Assembly: GCF_006439395.2 (NCBI RefSeq)
Contig: NZ_CP083950.1
Span: forward strand, 930,001-994,000
Direction of reading: 5' to 3'
Length of the DNA: 64,000 nt
DNA from: Mesorhizobium sp. B4-1-4
GTDB lineage: Bacteria > Pseudomonadota > Alphaproteobacteria > Rhizobiales > Rhizobiaceae
This document shows, one piece after another, positions 16,225 through 24,566 of this stretch. A model generated the notes under the pieces. It was not told the DNA's origin. It saw only the letters and a list, made by a program, of their open reading frames with translations, and did no database searches. The stretch's first letter is position 1. Every line of letters begins with the position of its first letter. Both the position numbers and the translations under genes were made by a program.

Positions 16225-17340
16225 ATGACCAACGACACCAAGAAACAAGCCATCGCGAGCCTGTCCGCCAGGGCAGGCCGTGGCGAGATCTCGCGCCGGC
16301 AGTTCACGCAGTTTGCAGCACTTGTTCTGGCCGGCACGCCGATGCTCTTGCGCTCGACCGGTGCCTTCGCCGCCGCGAAGGAACTAGTGCTGGTGAACTG
16401 GGGCGGCGACGCCATCACCGCCTATGACGCCGCCTATGGCCAGGCCTTTACCAAGGAAACCGGCATCGTCGTCAAGATGGACGGCTCGGGCCCGACCGAG
16501 GGCGCTATCGCGGCGCAGTTCAAGAGCGGCGCGCCGACCTGGGATCTCGTCGATGTCGATCCGTTCTCGGCCATCACGCTCGGCGGCCAGGGCATGCTCG
16601 AGCCGATCGACTACACCGTCGTCGACAAGAAGAAGATGCGGCCGGGTTTCGGCTGGGACTATGCCGCCTCGACCTACTTCTTCTCCTACATCATCGCCTA
16701 TGATTCCGAGAAATACGGCAAGGACGCGCCGACCGGCATGGCCGATTTCTTCGACGTGAAGAAGTTCCCCGGCAAGCGCTCGCTCTACAAATGGGGTGTT
16801 TCGAGCTGGGAGGCTGCCCTTCTCGCCGACGGCATCGCGCCGGCCTCGCTCTATCCGCTCGACCTCAAGCGCGCGCATGACAAGATCGCCGCTTTCAAGG
16901 AAAACGTCGTCGCCTATTGGGGCGGTGGCGCCGAGAGCCAGAGCGTGCTGCTCAACGGCGAGGCCTCGATGGCTATCGTTTGGTCGACACGCGCCTCGCT
17001 GATCGAGCAGGACTCCGGCGGCAAGATCAAGTTCATCTGGGACCAGGGCTTGATCTCGCCCGGCGCGCTTGCCGTCCTCAAGGGCAATCCGGGCGGCAAG
17101 GATGCGGCCATGAAGTTCATCGCCAGCGCCCAGGATCCGCAAAAGCAGCTGATCATGTTCGACAAGCTGGGCCAGGGTCCGGCTAATCCGGCCACCGACG
17201 CGCTGATCCCCGCCGACAAGAAGCGCATCAACCCTGTCGACCCGGAAAACATGAAGAAGCAGATTCCGCTCGACATGGACTGGTACGCCAAGAATTACGG
17301 GGCGGCCCTCGACGAATACACCAAGATCATCTCCGCCTGA
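16225..17340 (+). CDS. Polyamine-type ABC transporter, periplasmic binding protein
   Basis: A 371-residue PotD/PotF-like solute-binding protein. The N-terminus has a twin-arginine export signal (ISRRQFTQFAALVLAGTPML) ending near STGAFAAA. The mature part begins KELVLVNWGGDAITAYDAAYG and contains the strands expected of this family (PTWDLVDVDPFSAITLGGQG, GGGAESQSVLLNGEASMAIV). The ATG at 16225 has AAGGGGA nine bases upstream and is preferred over an in-frame start at 16165. It captures the substrate in the periplasm for the two permeases that follow. Twin-arginine export of such proteins is common in rhizobia. Confidence 0.93.
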   Translation: MTNDTKKQAIASLSARAGRGEISRRQFTQFAALVLAGTPMLLRSTGAFAAAKELVLVNWGGDAITAYDAAYGQAFTKETGIVVKMDGSGPTEGAIAAQFKSGAPTWDLVDVDPFSAITLGGQGMLEPIDYTVVDKKKMRPGFGWDYAASTYFFSYIIAYDSEKYGKDAPTGMADFFDVKKFPGKRSLYKWGVSSWEAALLADGIAPASLYPLDLKRAHDKIAAFKENVVAYWGGGAESQSVLLNGEASMAIVWSTRASLIEQDSGGKIKFIWDQGLISPGALAVLKGNPGGKDAAMKFIASAQDPQKQLIMFDKLGQGPANPATDALIPADKKRINPVDPENMKKQIPLDMDWYAKNYGAALDEYTKIISA

Positions 17341-17352
17341 TCCAGGGCAAGG

Positions 17353-18186
17353 ATGCGGTCCTATCTTTCCGACAGGACGGGCGCGGCGCTGTTGATGGCG
17401 CCGCTGCTCCTGTTCCTTGTGCTGGCCTATGCCTGGCCTTTCCTCGGCGTCGTCAAATGGAGCTTCACGCTGCCGACGCCGGGGCTTGGGCAATATGACG
17501 CGCTGCTCACCGACGATCTGGTGCAATCGGTGTTCGTCAGGACGCTGCGCATCGCGGCAATCGTCACGGTCGCCTCGGTGGCCGCCGCCTATGCCATCAC
17601 CCTTATCTGGGTGCGCGGCACGCCGGCGCAGCGCCTTATCGCCGAGTTCTGCATTCTCGTTCCCTTCTGGATTTCCGTGCTGACGCGCGCCTTCGGCTGG
17701 GTGGCGCTGCTTTCCAATCGCGGCCTGATCAACACCTGGCTGCAGGCGATCGGCTTCATCTCCGAACCGCTGACCCTGGTGCGCAATGAATTCGGCGTCA
17801 TCGTCGGCATGACGCATTTCCTCATCCCCTTCGCCGTCTTTCCACTGGCATCGGCCATGCGCAGCCTTGACGACCGCGTGCTGTTGGCGGCGCGCGGCCT
17901 CGGCTCCAGTCGCATGCGCACCTTCTGGTCGGTCTTCGTGCCGATGACCCGCTCCGGAATCATCGGCTCGGCTCTCATCGTTTTCGTCTTTTCGCTGGGC
18001 TTCTTCGTCACGCCAGCGATTCTCGGCGGCGGCCGCAGTGTGATGGTGGCCGAACTCATCTATCTCAGGATATTCCAGAGTCCGGATTGGGGGCTGGGTG
18101 CGGCGATCAGCGTCGTGCTGGTGCTGTTCGTCGGCGCGCTGATGGCGCTGCTGTTCCGCTATATCAGGCCGAAGCAATTGGTGTAG
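17353..18186 (+). CDS. ABC transporter permease (PotB-like)
   Basis: A 277-residue inner-membrane permease with six hydrophobic helices, starting MAPLLLFLVLAYAWPFLGVV at about residue 15. The ATPase-contact (EAA) loop reads AARGLGSSRMRTFWSVFVPM in the second half. It belongs to the binding-protein-dependent transport permease family of the spermidine/putrescine type. AGGGCAAGG precedes the ATG. It follows the binding-protein gene after 12 bases and precedes the second permease by 5 bases, with which it should form the heterodimeric channel. Confidence 0.92.
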   Translation: MRSYLSDRTGAALLMAPLLLFLVLAYAWPFLGVVKWSFTLPTPGLGQYDALLTDDLVQSVFVRTLRIAAIVTVASVAAAYAITLIWVRGTPAQRLIAEFCILVPFWISVLTRAFGWVALLSNRGLINTWLQAIGFISEPLTLVRNEFGVIVGMTHFLIPFAVFPLASAMRSLDDRVLLAARGLGSSRMRTFWSVFVPMTRSGIIGSALIVFVFSLGFFVTPAILGGGRSVMVAELIYLRIFQSPDWGLGAAISVVLVLFVGALMALLFRYIRPKQLV

Positions 18187-18191
18187 CCGAG

Positions 18192-18995
18192 ATGCCGACC
18201 TATCGTCCCGGACCCGTCTCGCTCGTCATCGCCGCCTTCGTGGGGCTGTTCCTGCTGATGCCGCTGCTGGCCGTCATCCCGGTGTCGCTGACGCCAAGCC
18301 GCATGCTGGCGATGCCGACGGGTGAACTGTCGCTGCGTCACTACCGCTCGCTGATCGAGGATCCGCGCTGGATCGACTCGATCCTGCTCTCTATCCGGAT
18401 CGGCGTGGTCAGCAGCGCTTTCTCCACCGTGTTGGCGCTATGCTTCAGTCTCGGCGTCTGGATGTTCCAGCCGCGCTTCACGGCAGCGCTCGTCGGCTTC
18501 GTGCTGCTGCCCATGGTGGTGCCGCCAGTGGTCTCGGCGATCACGCTCTACTTCCTGTTGACCTCGATCTCCGGTTTCAGCTCGTTCTTCGGCTATGATA
18601 CCTGGCTTGGCGTCGCCATGGCGCACTCGGTGATGACGGTGCCTTTCGCCACCGTGCTGATGCTGGTGTCGCTCAGTCAACTGGACAGGCGCATCGACTT
18701 AGCCGCTCGGGGCCTCGGTGCCACCGTGTGGGAGCGCGCCACCCGCGTCATCATGCCCAATATCAAGTTCGGCATCATCACCGCGGCGTTGCTGTCCTTC
18801 GTGCTCTCCTGGGAAGAGATCGGCGTCACCTTGTTCATCACTTCGGTCAACGCCATCACCTTGCCGCGTCTGATGTGGATGGGTTTGCGCGACAACATCG
18901 ATCCGGCAATCGCTGCATTGTCCGTAATTCTGATCATCATCACCGTGCTGGTGCTGGCGGTGCGCAGCTTCATTGTCAGGCTGCGCGCTGTCTGA
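18192..18995 (+). CDS. ABC transporter permease (PotC-like)
   Basis: A 267-residue permease with six membrane helices (VSLVIAAFVGLFLLMPLLAV near the N-terminus; PPVVSAITLYFLLTSISGF in the middle) and an EAA loop AARGLGATVWERATRVIMPN. It is the second permease of the polyamine-type transporter. The ATG at 18192 is five bases after the stop of the first permease, and an overlapping longer frame from 18087 is not protein-like at its start. The last gene of the operon; about 160 bases separate it from the unrelated DUF3168 gene. Confidence 0.92.
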   Translation: MPTYRPGPVSLVIAAFVGLFLLMPLLAVIPVSLTPSRMLAMPTGELSLRHYRSLIEDPRWIDSILLSIRIGVVSSAFSTVLALCFSLGVWMFQPRFTAALVGFVLLPMVVPPVVSAITLYFLLTSISGFSSFFGYDTWLGVAMAHSVMTVPFATVLMLVSLSQLDRRIDLAARGLGATVWERATRVIMPNIKFGIITAALLSFVLSWEEIGVTLFITSVNAITLPRLMWMGLRDNIDPAIAALSVILIIITVLVLAVRSFIVRLRAV

Positions 18996-19159
18996 TCGGC
19001 GTTCTGGTGCAGTCGTATTTTCGAGATCATCGGCATCCATCATCCTGGTGACGAATCGCCATCGTCTTCGCGTGGCGAACCGCTATATGTGGCAGGCATG
19101 CAAGGCATGGGCGGGCTTGGAAAAGCATGTCCATGGCGACGAGTTGAGGAAAAACGACG

Positions 19160-19567
19160 ATGACCGCGCCAGGCGATTTGCAGCAGGCCCTGTTTCTGAG
19201 ACTGAAAAGCGATGCGTCCCTGTCGGCATTGCTGGGCGGTGCCGGTCTGCTCGAACGGCCGACCGACAACGCCGCTTTCCCGTATGTGACCTGTGGCCAG
19301 ACCAGTGCCTTCGACTGGGATACGGGGGTCGAAAACAACGACGATCAGTTGATCACGTTGCATGTCTGGTCGAAAGCTCATGGCGATGCCGAAACGCTTG
19401 CCATCATGGACGCCATCAAGGCACGCCTTGCCGACGCGGTGCTGGTGATAGGCCCTCGCGGCCAGACACGGCTGTCGCTTGAGTTCACCGAAGCCCGCTA
19501 TGACGAGGAGCTCCTTGTGCATCACGGGCTGCTGCGGTTTCGGGCGCTGACGCAGGAAAATGCCTGA
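19160..19567 (+). CDS. DUF3168 family protein (phage/gene-transfer-agent tail-type), orphan
   Basis: A 135-residue protein with the DUF3168 pattern: DLQQALFLRLKSDASLSALLGG, cited by core LQQALFLRLKSDASLSALLG, then AFPYVTCGQTSAFDWDTG, NNDDQLITLHVWSKAHGDAE, and a C-terminal LLVHHGLLRFRALTQE. DUF3168 proteins occur in the head-tail completion region of siphophages and in alphaproteobacterial gene transfer agents. No portal, capsid, tail or protease gene is nearby, so it stands alone. GAGGA precedes the ATG by 12 bases. It may be a domesticated remnant or part of a dispersed gene transfer agent set. Confidence 0.85.
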   Translation: MTAPGDLQQALFLRLKSDASLSALLGGAGLLERPTDNAAFPYVTCGQTSAFDWDTGVENNDDQLITLHVWSKAHGDAETLAIMDAIKARLADAVLVIGPRGQTRLSLEFTEARYDEELLVHHGLLRFRALTQENA

Positions 19568-19739
19568 GGCGCTTTCAATATGACTGAAACGGAGTCTAGA
19601 CTGGCGTTTCCGTGATTTTGTCGGGTTGGGCGTCCAAATCGCGATCGGTCGTCGCGCGTTTCAGGGGTGTAGCGGACATGGTTTTTGTATCGATCACCGT
19701 TCATTTCACGTTCAGCACCGAAGCGTTACAACGCCGGTC

Positions 19740-20039
19740 ATGAAAACGCTCCGCTCCCATTTCCGAACCGCGACCCTGGCGCTTTGTGCCGCCGGGATGT
19801 TTGCGTCGCAGGCGATGGCGGTGCCGGCCATCGCGCCCGACCAGGCCACCCCGATCGTCCTGGCAGCGTCGGATTGCTACGCGATCGGCCTGCAGGTGGC
19901 CTCGCAGAATGGCGGAACGCTGGCCAAGGCCTCGCAGTCGACACGTGGTGGCCAACCGGTCTGCGTCATCGTCGTGCTGGTGCCTGGCAAGGACGGGCAG
20001 CGACCGCGCCGTTCCGAGATTGTCGTTCCGCAGAACTGA
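19740..20039 (+). CDS. feuN: Small periplasmic regulator of the Feu two-component system
   Basis: A 99-residue exported protein: signal peptide MKTLRSHFRTATLALCAAGM ... SQAMA, then a short mature part with two cysteines (AASDCYAIGLQ and GGQPVCVIVVLVPG) and a basic C-terminus. In Sinorhizobium the gene before feuPQ encodes FeuN, a small periplasmic protein that binds the sensor FeuQ and keeps the pathway in check. Position, size, export signal and C-terminal VCVIVVLVPG strand fit that role. The identification rests mostly on position next to an evident feuP and feuQ; the ATG at 19740 gives a proper signal peptide. Confidence 0.72.
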   Translation: MKTLRSHFRTATLALCAAGMFASQAMAVPAIAPDQATPIVLAASDCYAIGLQVASQNGGTLAKASQSTRGGQPVCVIVVLVPGKDGQRPRRSEIVVPQN

Positions 20040-20112
20040 CCCCTGCCGTTTCCCAGGCCGCGGGAATCGTCCTATATCTGAGCCGAATACTTCAACAGGT
20101 ATCGATCTCCGC

Positions 20113-20778
20113 ATGCGCGTACTGGTCGTCGAGGATGACAAGGATCTCAACCGGCAGATAGCGGACGCGCTGGTCGACGCCGGCTATGTCGTCGACCGGG
20201 CCTTCGACGGCGAGGAAGGCCATTTCCTGGGCGATACCGAACCCTATGACGCCGTCGTACTCGATATCGGCCTGCCGCAGATGGACGGCATCAGCGTCGT
20301 CGAGCGCTGGCGTCGCGGCGGCCGTAAGATGCCGGTGCTGATCCTGACCGCGCGCGATCGCTGGAGCGACAAGGTCTCGGGCATCGACGCCGGCGCCGAC
20401 GATTATGTCACCAAGCCGTTCCACATTGAGGAGGTGCTGGCGAGGGTCAGGGCGTTGATCCGCCGCGCCGCGGGCCACGCTTCGTCCGAACTGACATGCG
20501 GGCCGCTGCGCCTCGACACAAAGGCCTCGAAGGCCGATGTCGACGGCGTGCCGCTTAAGCTGACCTCGCATGAATTCCGCCTGCTCGCCTATCTGATGCA
20601 CCATATGGGCGAAGTCGTGTCGCGGACCGAACTGGTCGAACATCTCTATGATCAGGATTTCGACCGCGATTCCAACACCATCGAAGTCTTTGTCGGGCGG
20701 CTGCGCAAGAAGATGGGCATCGACATGATCGAAACCGTACGCGGCATGGGCTACCGCATGCGTGAGCCGGAGGCGTAA
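20113..20778 (+). CDS. feuP: OmpR-family response regulator FeuP
   Basis: A 221-residue response regulator: receiver domain with acidic pair VVEDDKD, phosphorylatable Asp51 in VVLDIGLPQMDGI, the switch residue in LILTARDRWSDKV, and lysine in DDYVTKPFHIEEVLAR. A winged-helix DNA-binding domain follows (LKLTSHEFRLLAYLMHHMGE, SNTIEVFVGRLRKKMG, TVRGMGYRMREPEA). The motif TARDRWSDKVSGIDAGADDY and the gene order feuN-feuP-feuQ before the cyc/ccm genes support FeuP, which in rhizobia controls cyclic glucan export and osmoadaptation. The ATG at 20113 starts the conserved receiver directly. Its end overlaps the sensor gene by 17 bases. Confidence 0.85.
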   Translation: MRVLVVEDDKDLNRQIADALVDAGYVVDRAFDGEEGHFLGDTEPYDAVVLDIGLPQMDGISVVERWRRGGRKMPVLILTARDRWSDKVSGIDAGADDYVTKPFHIEEVLARVRALIRRAAGHASSELTCGPLRLDTKASKADVDGVPLKLTSHEFRLLAYLMHHMGEVVSRTELVEHLYDQDFDRDSNTIEVFVGRLRKKMGIDMIETVRGMGYRMREPEA

Positions 20779-22189
20779 CTCGGAACCGCTCAAACCAACC
20801 GCAAGGACGCCGCTTTCGCTGCGTTTGTGGCCGCGTTCGCTGACGTTCCGCGTGATCGCCTTTTCCACCGTGTGGGCGATCCTGACCCTTGTCGTCATCT
20901 TCACCCTGATCACCACGCTCTATCGCCAGGCCAGCGAACGCGGTTTTGACAGCCTGCTTTCGGCGCATCTGTTCAACCTGATCGGCTCCGTCGGCGTTTC
21001 CGACACCGGCGCTCTCACCGGCGCTCCCGACCTCGGCGACCTCAGGTTTTCGGAGCCGAATTCGGGCTGGTACTGGTCGGTCGAGCCCGCTTCGGAAGGT
21101 GTGCATGGCGACCTCCATTCGTCGTCGATGACCACATCGATCCCGTCGCCAAGCGTTGCTGAAGTGCCGTTCAATGCCAGCTTCCAGCGCAGCTATGCGG
21201 CCGAAGGCATCGCCGGCGAGCAACTGGTGGTGTTCGAGAGCGAGTTCGTCCTCGATGCGAAGAACCGCGCCGCGCGCTTCCGCGTCATGGGCAACAAGAC
21301 CGAACTGGAGCAGGAGATAAGCACCTTCCAGCGCCGTTTGCTGACCTATCTCAGCCTGTTCGGCATCGGCATGATCGCCATCAACGCAATCGCCATCCTG
21401 CTCGGCCTGCAGCCGCTGCGCAGGGTCCGCAACGCCCTTGCCATGGTGCGAGAGGGCACCGCGCAGAGGCTTGACGGCCGCTTCCCGGCCGAGATCGAAC
21501 CATTAGCCAACGAAACCAATGCCTTGATCGAAAACAACAAACGCATTGTCGAGCGTTCGCGAACCCAGGTCGGCAATCTCGCCCACTCGCTGAAGACGCC
21601 GCTCGCGGTGCTGCTCAACGAAGGCCGCGCGCTTGGCGGCGCCAAGGGACAATTGATCACCGAGCAGGCCGCTTCCATGCAGATGCAGGTCGACCATTAC
21701 CTGCAGCGCGCCCGCGTCGCGGCGCAACGCGACAGCGTCGTCTACCGCACGCCGGTGGCGCCGCTGGTGCAGCGCATGGTGCGGGTTCTGCAGAAGCTCA
21801 ACCCGCGGACCAGCCTGTCGCTGTCGCTGCCGGCCACCGAGATCGTCTTTGCCGGCGAGCGCGAGGACCTCGAGGAACTGCTCGGCAATCTTCTCGAAAA
21901 TGCGATGAAATGGGCGAAGAGTGCCGTCGCGGTCTCGGTCGTGCCCTTGGTCAGCAAGGATGAGAGCCTGTTCGAGATCAGCATCGAGGATGACGGACCG
22001 GGCATTCCCGAGGACAAGGCGCGCGAAGCCCTGAAGCGGGGACGCCGCCTCGATGAGACAAAGCCCGGGACAGGTCTGGGCCTCGCCATTGTCGCCGACC
22101 TCGTCAACGAGTATGGCGGCGTCCTGGCGCTGGAACGGTCCGGCATGGGCGGATTGAAGGCGGCGGTGCGATTGCGGAGCCTTCGGTGA
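20762..22189 (+). CDS. feuQ: Sensor histidine kinase FeuQ
   Basis: A 475-residue membrane kinase. Transmembrane helix one is at about 29-54 (FRVIAFSTVWAILTLVVIFT), a periplasmic sensor domain follows to about 190, helix two is LLTYLSLFGIGMIAINAIAI, then a HAMP linker and HisKA helix with His275 in NLAHSLKTPLAVLLNEG, and HATPase_c with NLLENAMKW, EDDGPGIPED and GTGLGLAIV. PhoQ-like H box (HSLKTP). It phosphorylates FeuP and is expected to be restrained by FeuN in the periplasm. Translation begins with a GTG at 20762 inside the end of feuP, implying coupled synthesis. Confidence 0.85.
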   Translation: MSRRRNSEPLKPTARTPLSLRLWPRSLTFRVIAFSTVWAILTLVVIFTLITTLYRQASERGFDSLLSAHLFNLIGSVGVSDTGALTGAPDLGDLRFSEPNSGWYWSVEPASEGVHGDLHSSSMTTSIPSPSVAEVPFNASFQRSYAAEGIAGEQLVVFESEFVLDAKNRAARFRVMGNKTELEQEISTFQRRLLTYLSLFGIGMIAINAIAILLGLQPLRRVRNALAMVREGTAQRLDGRFPAEIEPLANETNALIENNKRIVERSRTQVGNLAHSLKTPLAVLLNEGRALGGAKGQLITEQAASMQMQVDHYLQRARVAAQRDSVVYRTPVAPLVQRMVRVLQKLNPRTSLSLSLPATEIVFAGEREDLEELLGNLLENAMKWAKSAVAVSVVPLVSKDESLFEISIEDDGPGIPEDKAREALKRGRRLDETKPGTGLGLAIVADLVNEYGGVLALERSGMGGLKAAVRLRSLR

Positions 22190-22376
22190 TGCTTTCCATG
22201 GCCAATCGACACCGATGGGCGGCGCATGGTATGGCGGCGTATCGATTGATCCCGGAGTGGCCGGCAGTGGCCAAATTTCCGACAAATCTCAACACTATGG
22301 CCACGCCCACTTCTCCGATGACGCGGCCCCCGGCGCATCCATGGCAGGCTCCAACTCAAGAGAACCGGTTGTTGGC

Positions 22377-22814
22377 ATGAAGATTCGCGTCGCGCTTGTT
22401 TCCGCACTGCTGGCCGTATCCGGCTGCACCACCTTGAGCGGCAAGGGTCCCACTGTCGCGCCGACGCCAGCCTCGACGCCTCCGTCGGCCGGCAAGGTCA
22501 CCAAGTCGATCATTTCGGCGATGGGCGGCGGCCTCGTCGGCGGGTCGATCGGCAATGGCCTCAGCGACGCGGAGAAGCGCAGCGCGCTGGAGGCAGAATA
22601 CAAGGCGCTCGAATACACGACGAGCGGTCAGAAGGTGACGTGGAAGGGTGATCAGGCTTCGCATTATGGGGAGGTGGTTCCAGCCCAACCCTATCGGGTC
22701 GGCTCGCAGGACTGCCGCCAGTACACGCAGACCGTCTTCACCGGCGGAGCGGGCGTCACGGCCCACGGAACAGCATGCCGCAATGCCGACGGCAGCTGGA
22801 CACCGCTGACCTGA
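22377..22814 (+). CDS. Outer-membrane lipoprotein with glycine-zipper (17-kDa-antigen type)
   Basis: A 145-residue lipoprotein precursor: signal MKIRVALVSALLAVSGC with lipobox VSGC (Cys17), a proline-rich spacer, a glycine-zipper segment (AMGGGLVGGSIGNGLSDAEK) and a C-terminal beta-rich domain with EYTTSGQKVTWKG, DCRQYTQTVFTGG and GTACRNADGSW. The layout matches surface-antigen/17-kDa-type lipoproteins of alphaproteobacteria. The ATG at 22377 is chosen for the lipobox distance. It lies about 190 bases after feuQ and before the ccm genes; no evident coupling to either. Confidence 0.82.
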   Translation: MKIRVALVSALLAVSGCTTLSGKGPTVAPTPASTPPSAGKVTKSIISAMGGGLVGGSIGNGLSDAEKRSALEAEYKALEYTTSGQKVTWKGDQASHYGEVVPAQPYRVGSQDCRQYTQTVFTGGAGVTAHGTACRNADGSWTPLT

Positions 22815-22942
22815 TATCCCGACCGGCCCCGGTGGGAAGCCGGCCGGTTGATGTCGATCAAGGACATTCGGCGCGCTTGCCGTCAAAGCGTCGCAGGATG
22901 TCTGTGTTGGCAGGGCACGGCTCTGCCGTTATTGGAAGAACC

Positions 22943-24082
22943 ATGCTGTTCTGGGTCATAGCCGCAATACTGACGCTGGGTGCGAGCCTGGCGGTGCTGC
23001 TGCCGCTGGCCGGCGGGTCCAGGGGCGCGTCATCGAGCGGCGACCACGATCTGGAAGTCTATCGCGATCAATTGTCCGAGCTTGACCGCGACGCCGCGCG
23101 TGGCTTGATCCAGCCGGCGGAAGCGGCCGAAGCGCGCGCCGAGATCGCGCGCCGCATCCTTCGCCTCGACAGTGCGGATCGAGCCGGCAAGACATCAGAC
23201 AGGCAGACGTCCGTCACGGCAAGGCTGATCGCGACCATGGCCGTGCTGGCGGTGCCGCTGGTCAGCTGGGGTCTTTACAGCCAGATCGGTTCGCCCGACC
23301 TGCCATCGCAGCCGCTCAGCGAGCGGCTGGCCAAGAATCCGGCCGACAGTTCGGTTGACGAATTGGTGGCACGGGCCGAAGCCCACCTTGCCGCCAACCC
23401 TTCCGATGGCAGGGGATGGGAGGTTCTGGCCCCGGTCTATCTGCGCATGCAGCGCTTTTCCGACGCGGTGGCCGCCTACCGCAACGCCATCCGCCTCGAC
23501 GGCGTCAGCGCCGACCGCCAGGCCGGCCTTGGCGAGGCAGTCGCCGGTGCAGCCGGTGGCGTTGTTTCCGCCGATGCCCAGGATGCCTTCGAGGCGGCGC
23601 TGAAGCTCGATCCGGCCAATGCGAAGGCCCGCTTCTATCTCGCCATGGCTTTGGCGCAGGAGGGGCGCAACAAGGAGGCGATCACGGCCTGGCAGGCGAT
23701 GCTGGGCACGTTGCCACCGGATTCGCCATGGCGCGGCGCGGTCGAACAGGCACTGGCCAAATCCGGCACGCCTGAAGTTGCTTCCAGCGCCGCCGCGAAA
23801 GGCCCTGATGCCGCGGAGATCGACGCCGCGTCCTCCATGTCGCCGCAGGATCGGGAAGCGATGATCAACACGATGGTCGCAAGCCTCGACGAGAAATTGC
23901 GTCAAAATCCGCGTGACGCGGAAGGATGGATGCGCCTCGTTCGTTCCTACGTTGTGCTGGGCAAGGCCGATCAGGCGCGCGATGCTCTGGGGCGCGCCAT
24001 CGCCGTCTTTGGCGCCGGCAGTGACGAGGCCAAGAAATTCACCGCCTTTGCCGCGTCGCTCGGCCTGACGGCGACGGAGTAG
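22943..24082 (+). CDS. ccmI: Cytochrome c maturation protein CcmI (CycH)
   Basis: A 379-residue protein with the CcmI plan: membrane helix at the N-terminus (MLFWVIAAILTLGASLAVLL), a cytoplasmic coiled region with VYRDQLSELDRDAARGLI and AEARAEIARRILR, a second helix (LIATMAVLAVPLVSWGLY), and periplasmic TPR motifs (GWEVLAPVYLRMQRFSDAVA, LDPANAKARFYLAMAL, EGWMRLVRSYVVLGKADQA). CcmI chaperones apocytochrome c to the haem ligation complex. GGAAG lies eight bases before the ATG at 22943. It starts the ccmI-ccmE-ccmF-ccmH cluster, known in rhizobia as cycHJKL, which in Rhizobium leguminosarum is also needed for high-affinity iron uptake together with feuPQ. Confidence 0.92.
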   Translation: MLFWVIAAILTLGASLAVLLPLAGGSRGASSSGDHDLEVYRDQLSELDRDAARGLIQPAEAAEARAEIARRILRLDSADRAGKTSDRQTSVTARLIATMAVLAVPLVSWGLYSQIGSPDLPSQPLSERLAKNPADSSVDELVARAEAHLAANPSDGRGWEVLAPVYLRMQRFSDAVAAYRNAIRLDGVSADRQAGLGEAVAGAAGGVVSADAQDAFEAALKLDPANAKARFYLAMALAQEGRNKEAITAWQAMLGTLPPDSPWRGAVEQALAKSGTPEVASSAAAKGPDAAEIDAASSMSPQDREAMINTMVASLDEKLRQNPRDAEGWMRLVRSYVVLGKADQARDALGRAIAVFGAGSDEAKKFTAFAASLGLTATE

Positions 24083-24090
24083 AACGTGTC

Positions 24091-24534
24091 ATGACACGCA
24101 AGCAGAAACGATTGTCGGTCATCTTGGGAGGATTAGCTTTCCTGGCCGCCGCCACGGGACTGACCTTCTACGCGCTTGGCCAGAAGGCCTCCTATTTCTA
24201 CATGCCGGCCGATCTCACCACCGCCAGCGTCCAGCCCGGCCAGCGCATCAGGCTGGGAGGGTTGGTCGAAAAAGGCACGATCCAGCGCGGCCAGGGCGCG
24301 ACCATCGCCTTTTCAGTCACCGACACGCATAAATCGGTCAAGGTCACCTATACCGGCATCCTGCCCGACCTCTTCCGTGAACAGCAGGGCGTCATCACCG
24401 AGGGCACCTTCGGTCCGGATGGCATATTCGTTGCCGATAGCGTTCTGGCCAAGCATGATGAGCGTTACATGCCCAAGGAAGTGGCCGACGGCCTCAAGGC
24501 CAAAGGTGTGTGGCAGGAGAGCAAGAGTGAGTAG
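24091..24534 (+). CDS. ccmE: Haem chaperone CcmE (CycJ)
   Basis: A 147-residue haem chaperone. One N-terminal membrane helix (RLSVILGGLAFLAAATGLTF) anchors an OB-fold periplasmic domain (GQRIRLGGLVEKGTIQRG, GILPDLFREQQGVITEG). The covalent haem-binding histidine is in LAKHDERYMPKEVAD. It carries haem from CcmC to the CcmF/H ligase. It starts nine bases after ccmI. The last seven codons take part in a 27-base tandem duplication that continues past the stop (see repeat at 24511). Confidence 0.94.
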   Translation: MTRKQKRLSVILGGLAFLAAATGLTFYALGQKASYFYMPADLTTASVQPGQRIRLGGLVEKGTIQRGQGATIAFSVTDTHKSVKVTYTGILPDLFREQQGVITEGTFGPDGIFVADSVLAKHDERYMPKEVADGLKAKGVWQESKSE

Positions 24535-24557
24535 CTCTGGCAGGAGAGCAAGAGTGA
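24511..24557 (+). repeat. Tandem duplication across the ccmE stop codon
   Basis: The 20-base word TGGCAGGAGAGCAAGAGTGA occurs at 24511-24530 and again at 24538-24557, a period of 27 bases (nine codons). The first copy encodes the C-terminus WQESKSE of CcmE; the second lies after the stop, in the same frame, and places an AGGAG motif about 20 bases before the ccmF start. Confidence 0.9.
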
Positions 24558-24566
24558 ACTGCGCGC

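Noticed and set aside
16384..18177. A 597-residue minus-strand frame over the ABC transporter
   Set aside because: Antisense shadow of the binding protein and first permease; composition dominated by R, H, D and Q.
19160..19567. A prophage
   Set aside because: Only one phage-type gene; no integrase, portal, capsid or lysis gene nearby.
19586..19610. Inverted repeat after the DUF3168 gene (GAAACG...CGTTTC) enclosing AGTCTAGACT
   Set aside because: Short arms and no T-run; too weak to call a terminator or operator.
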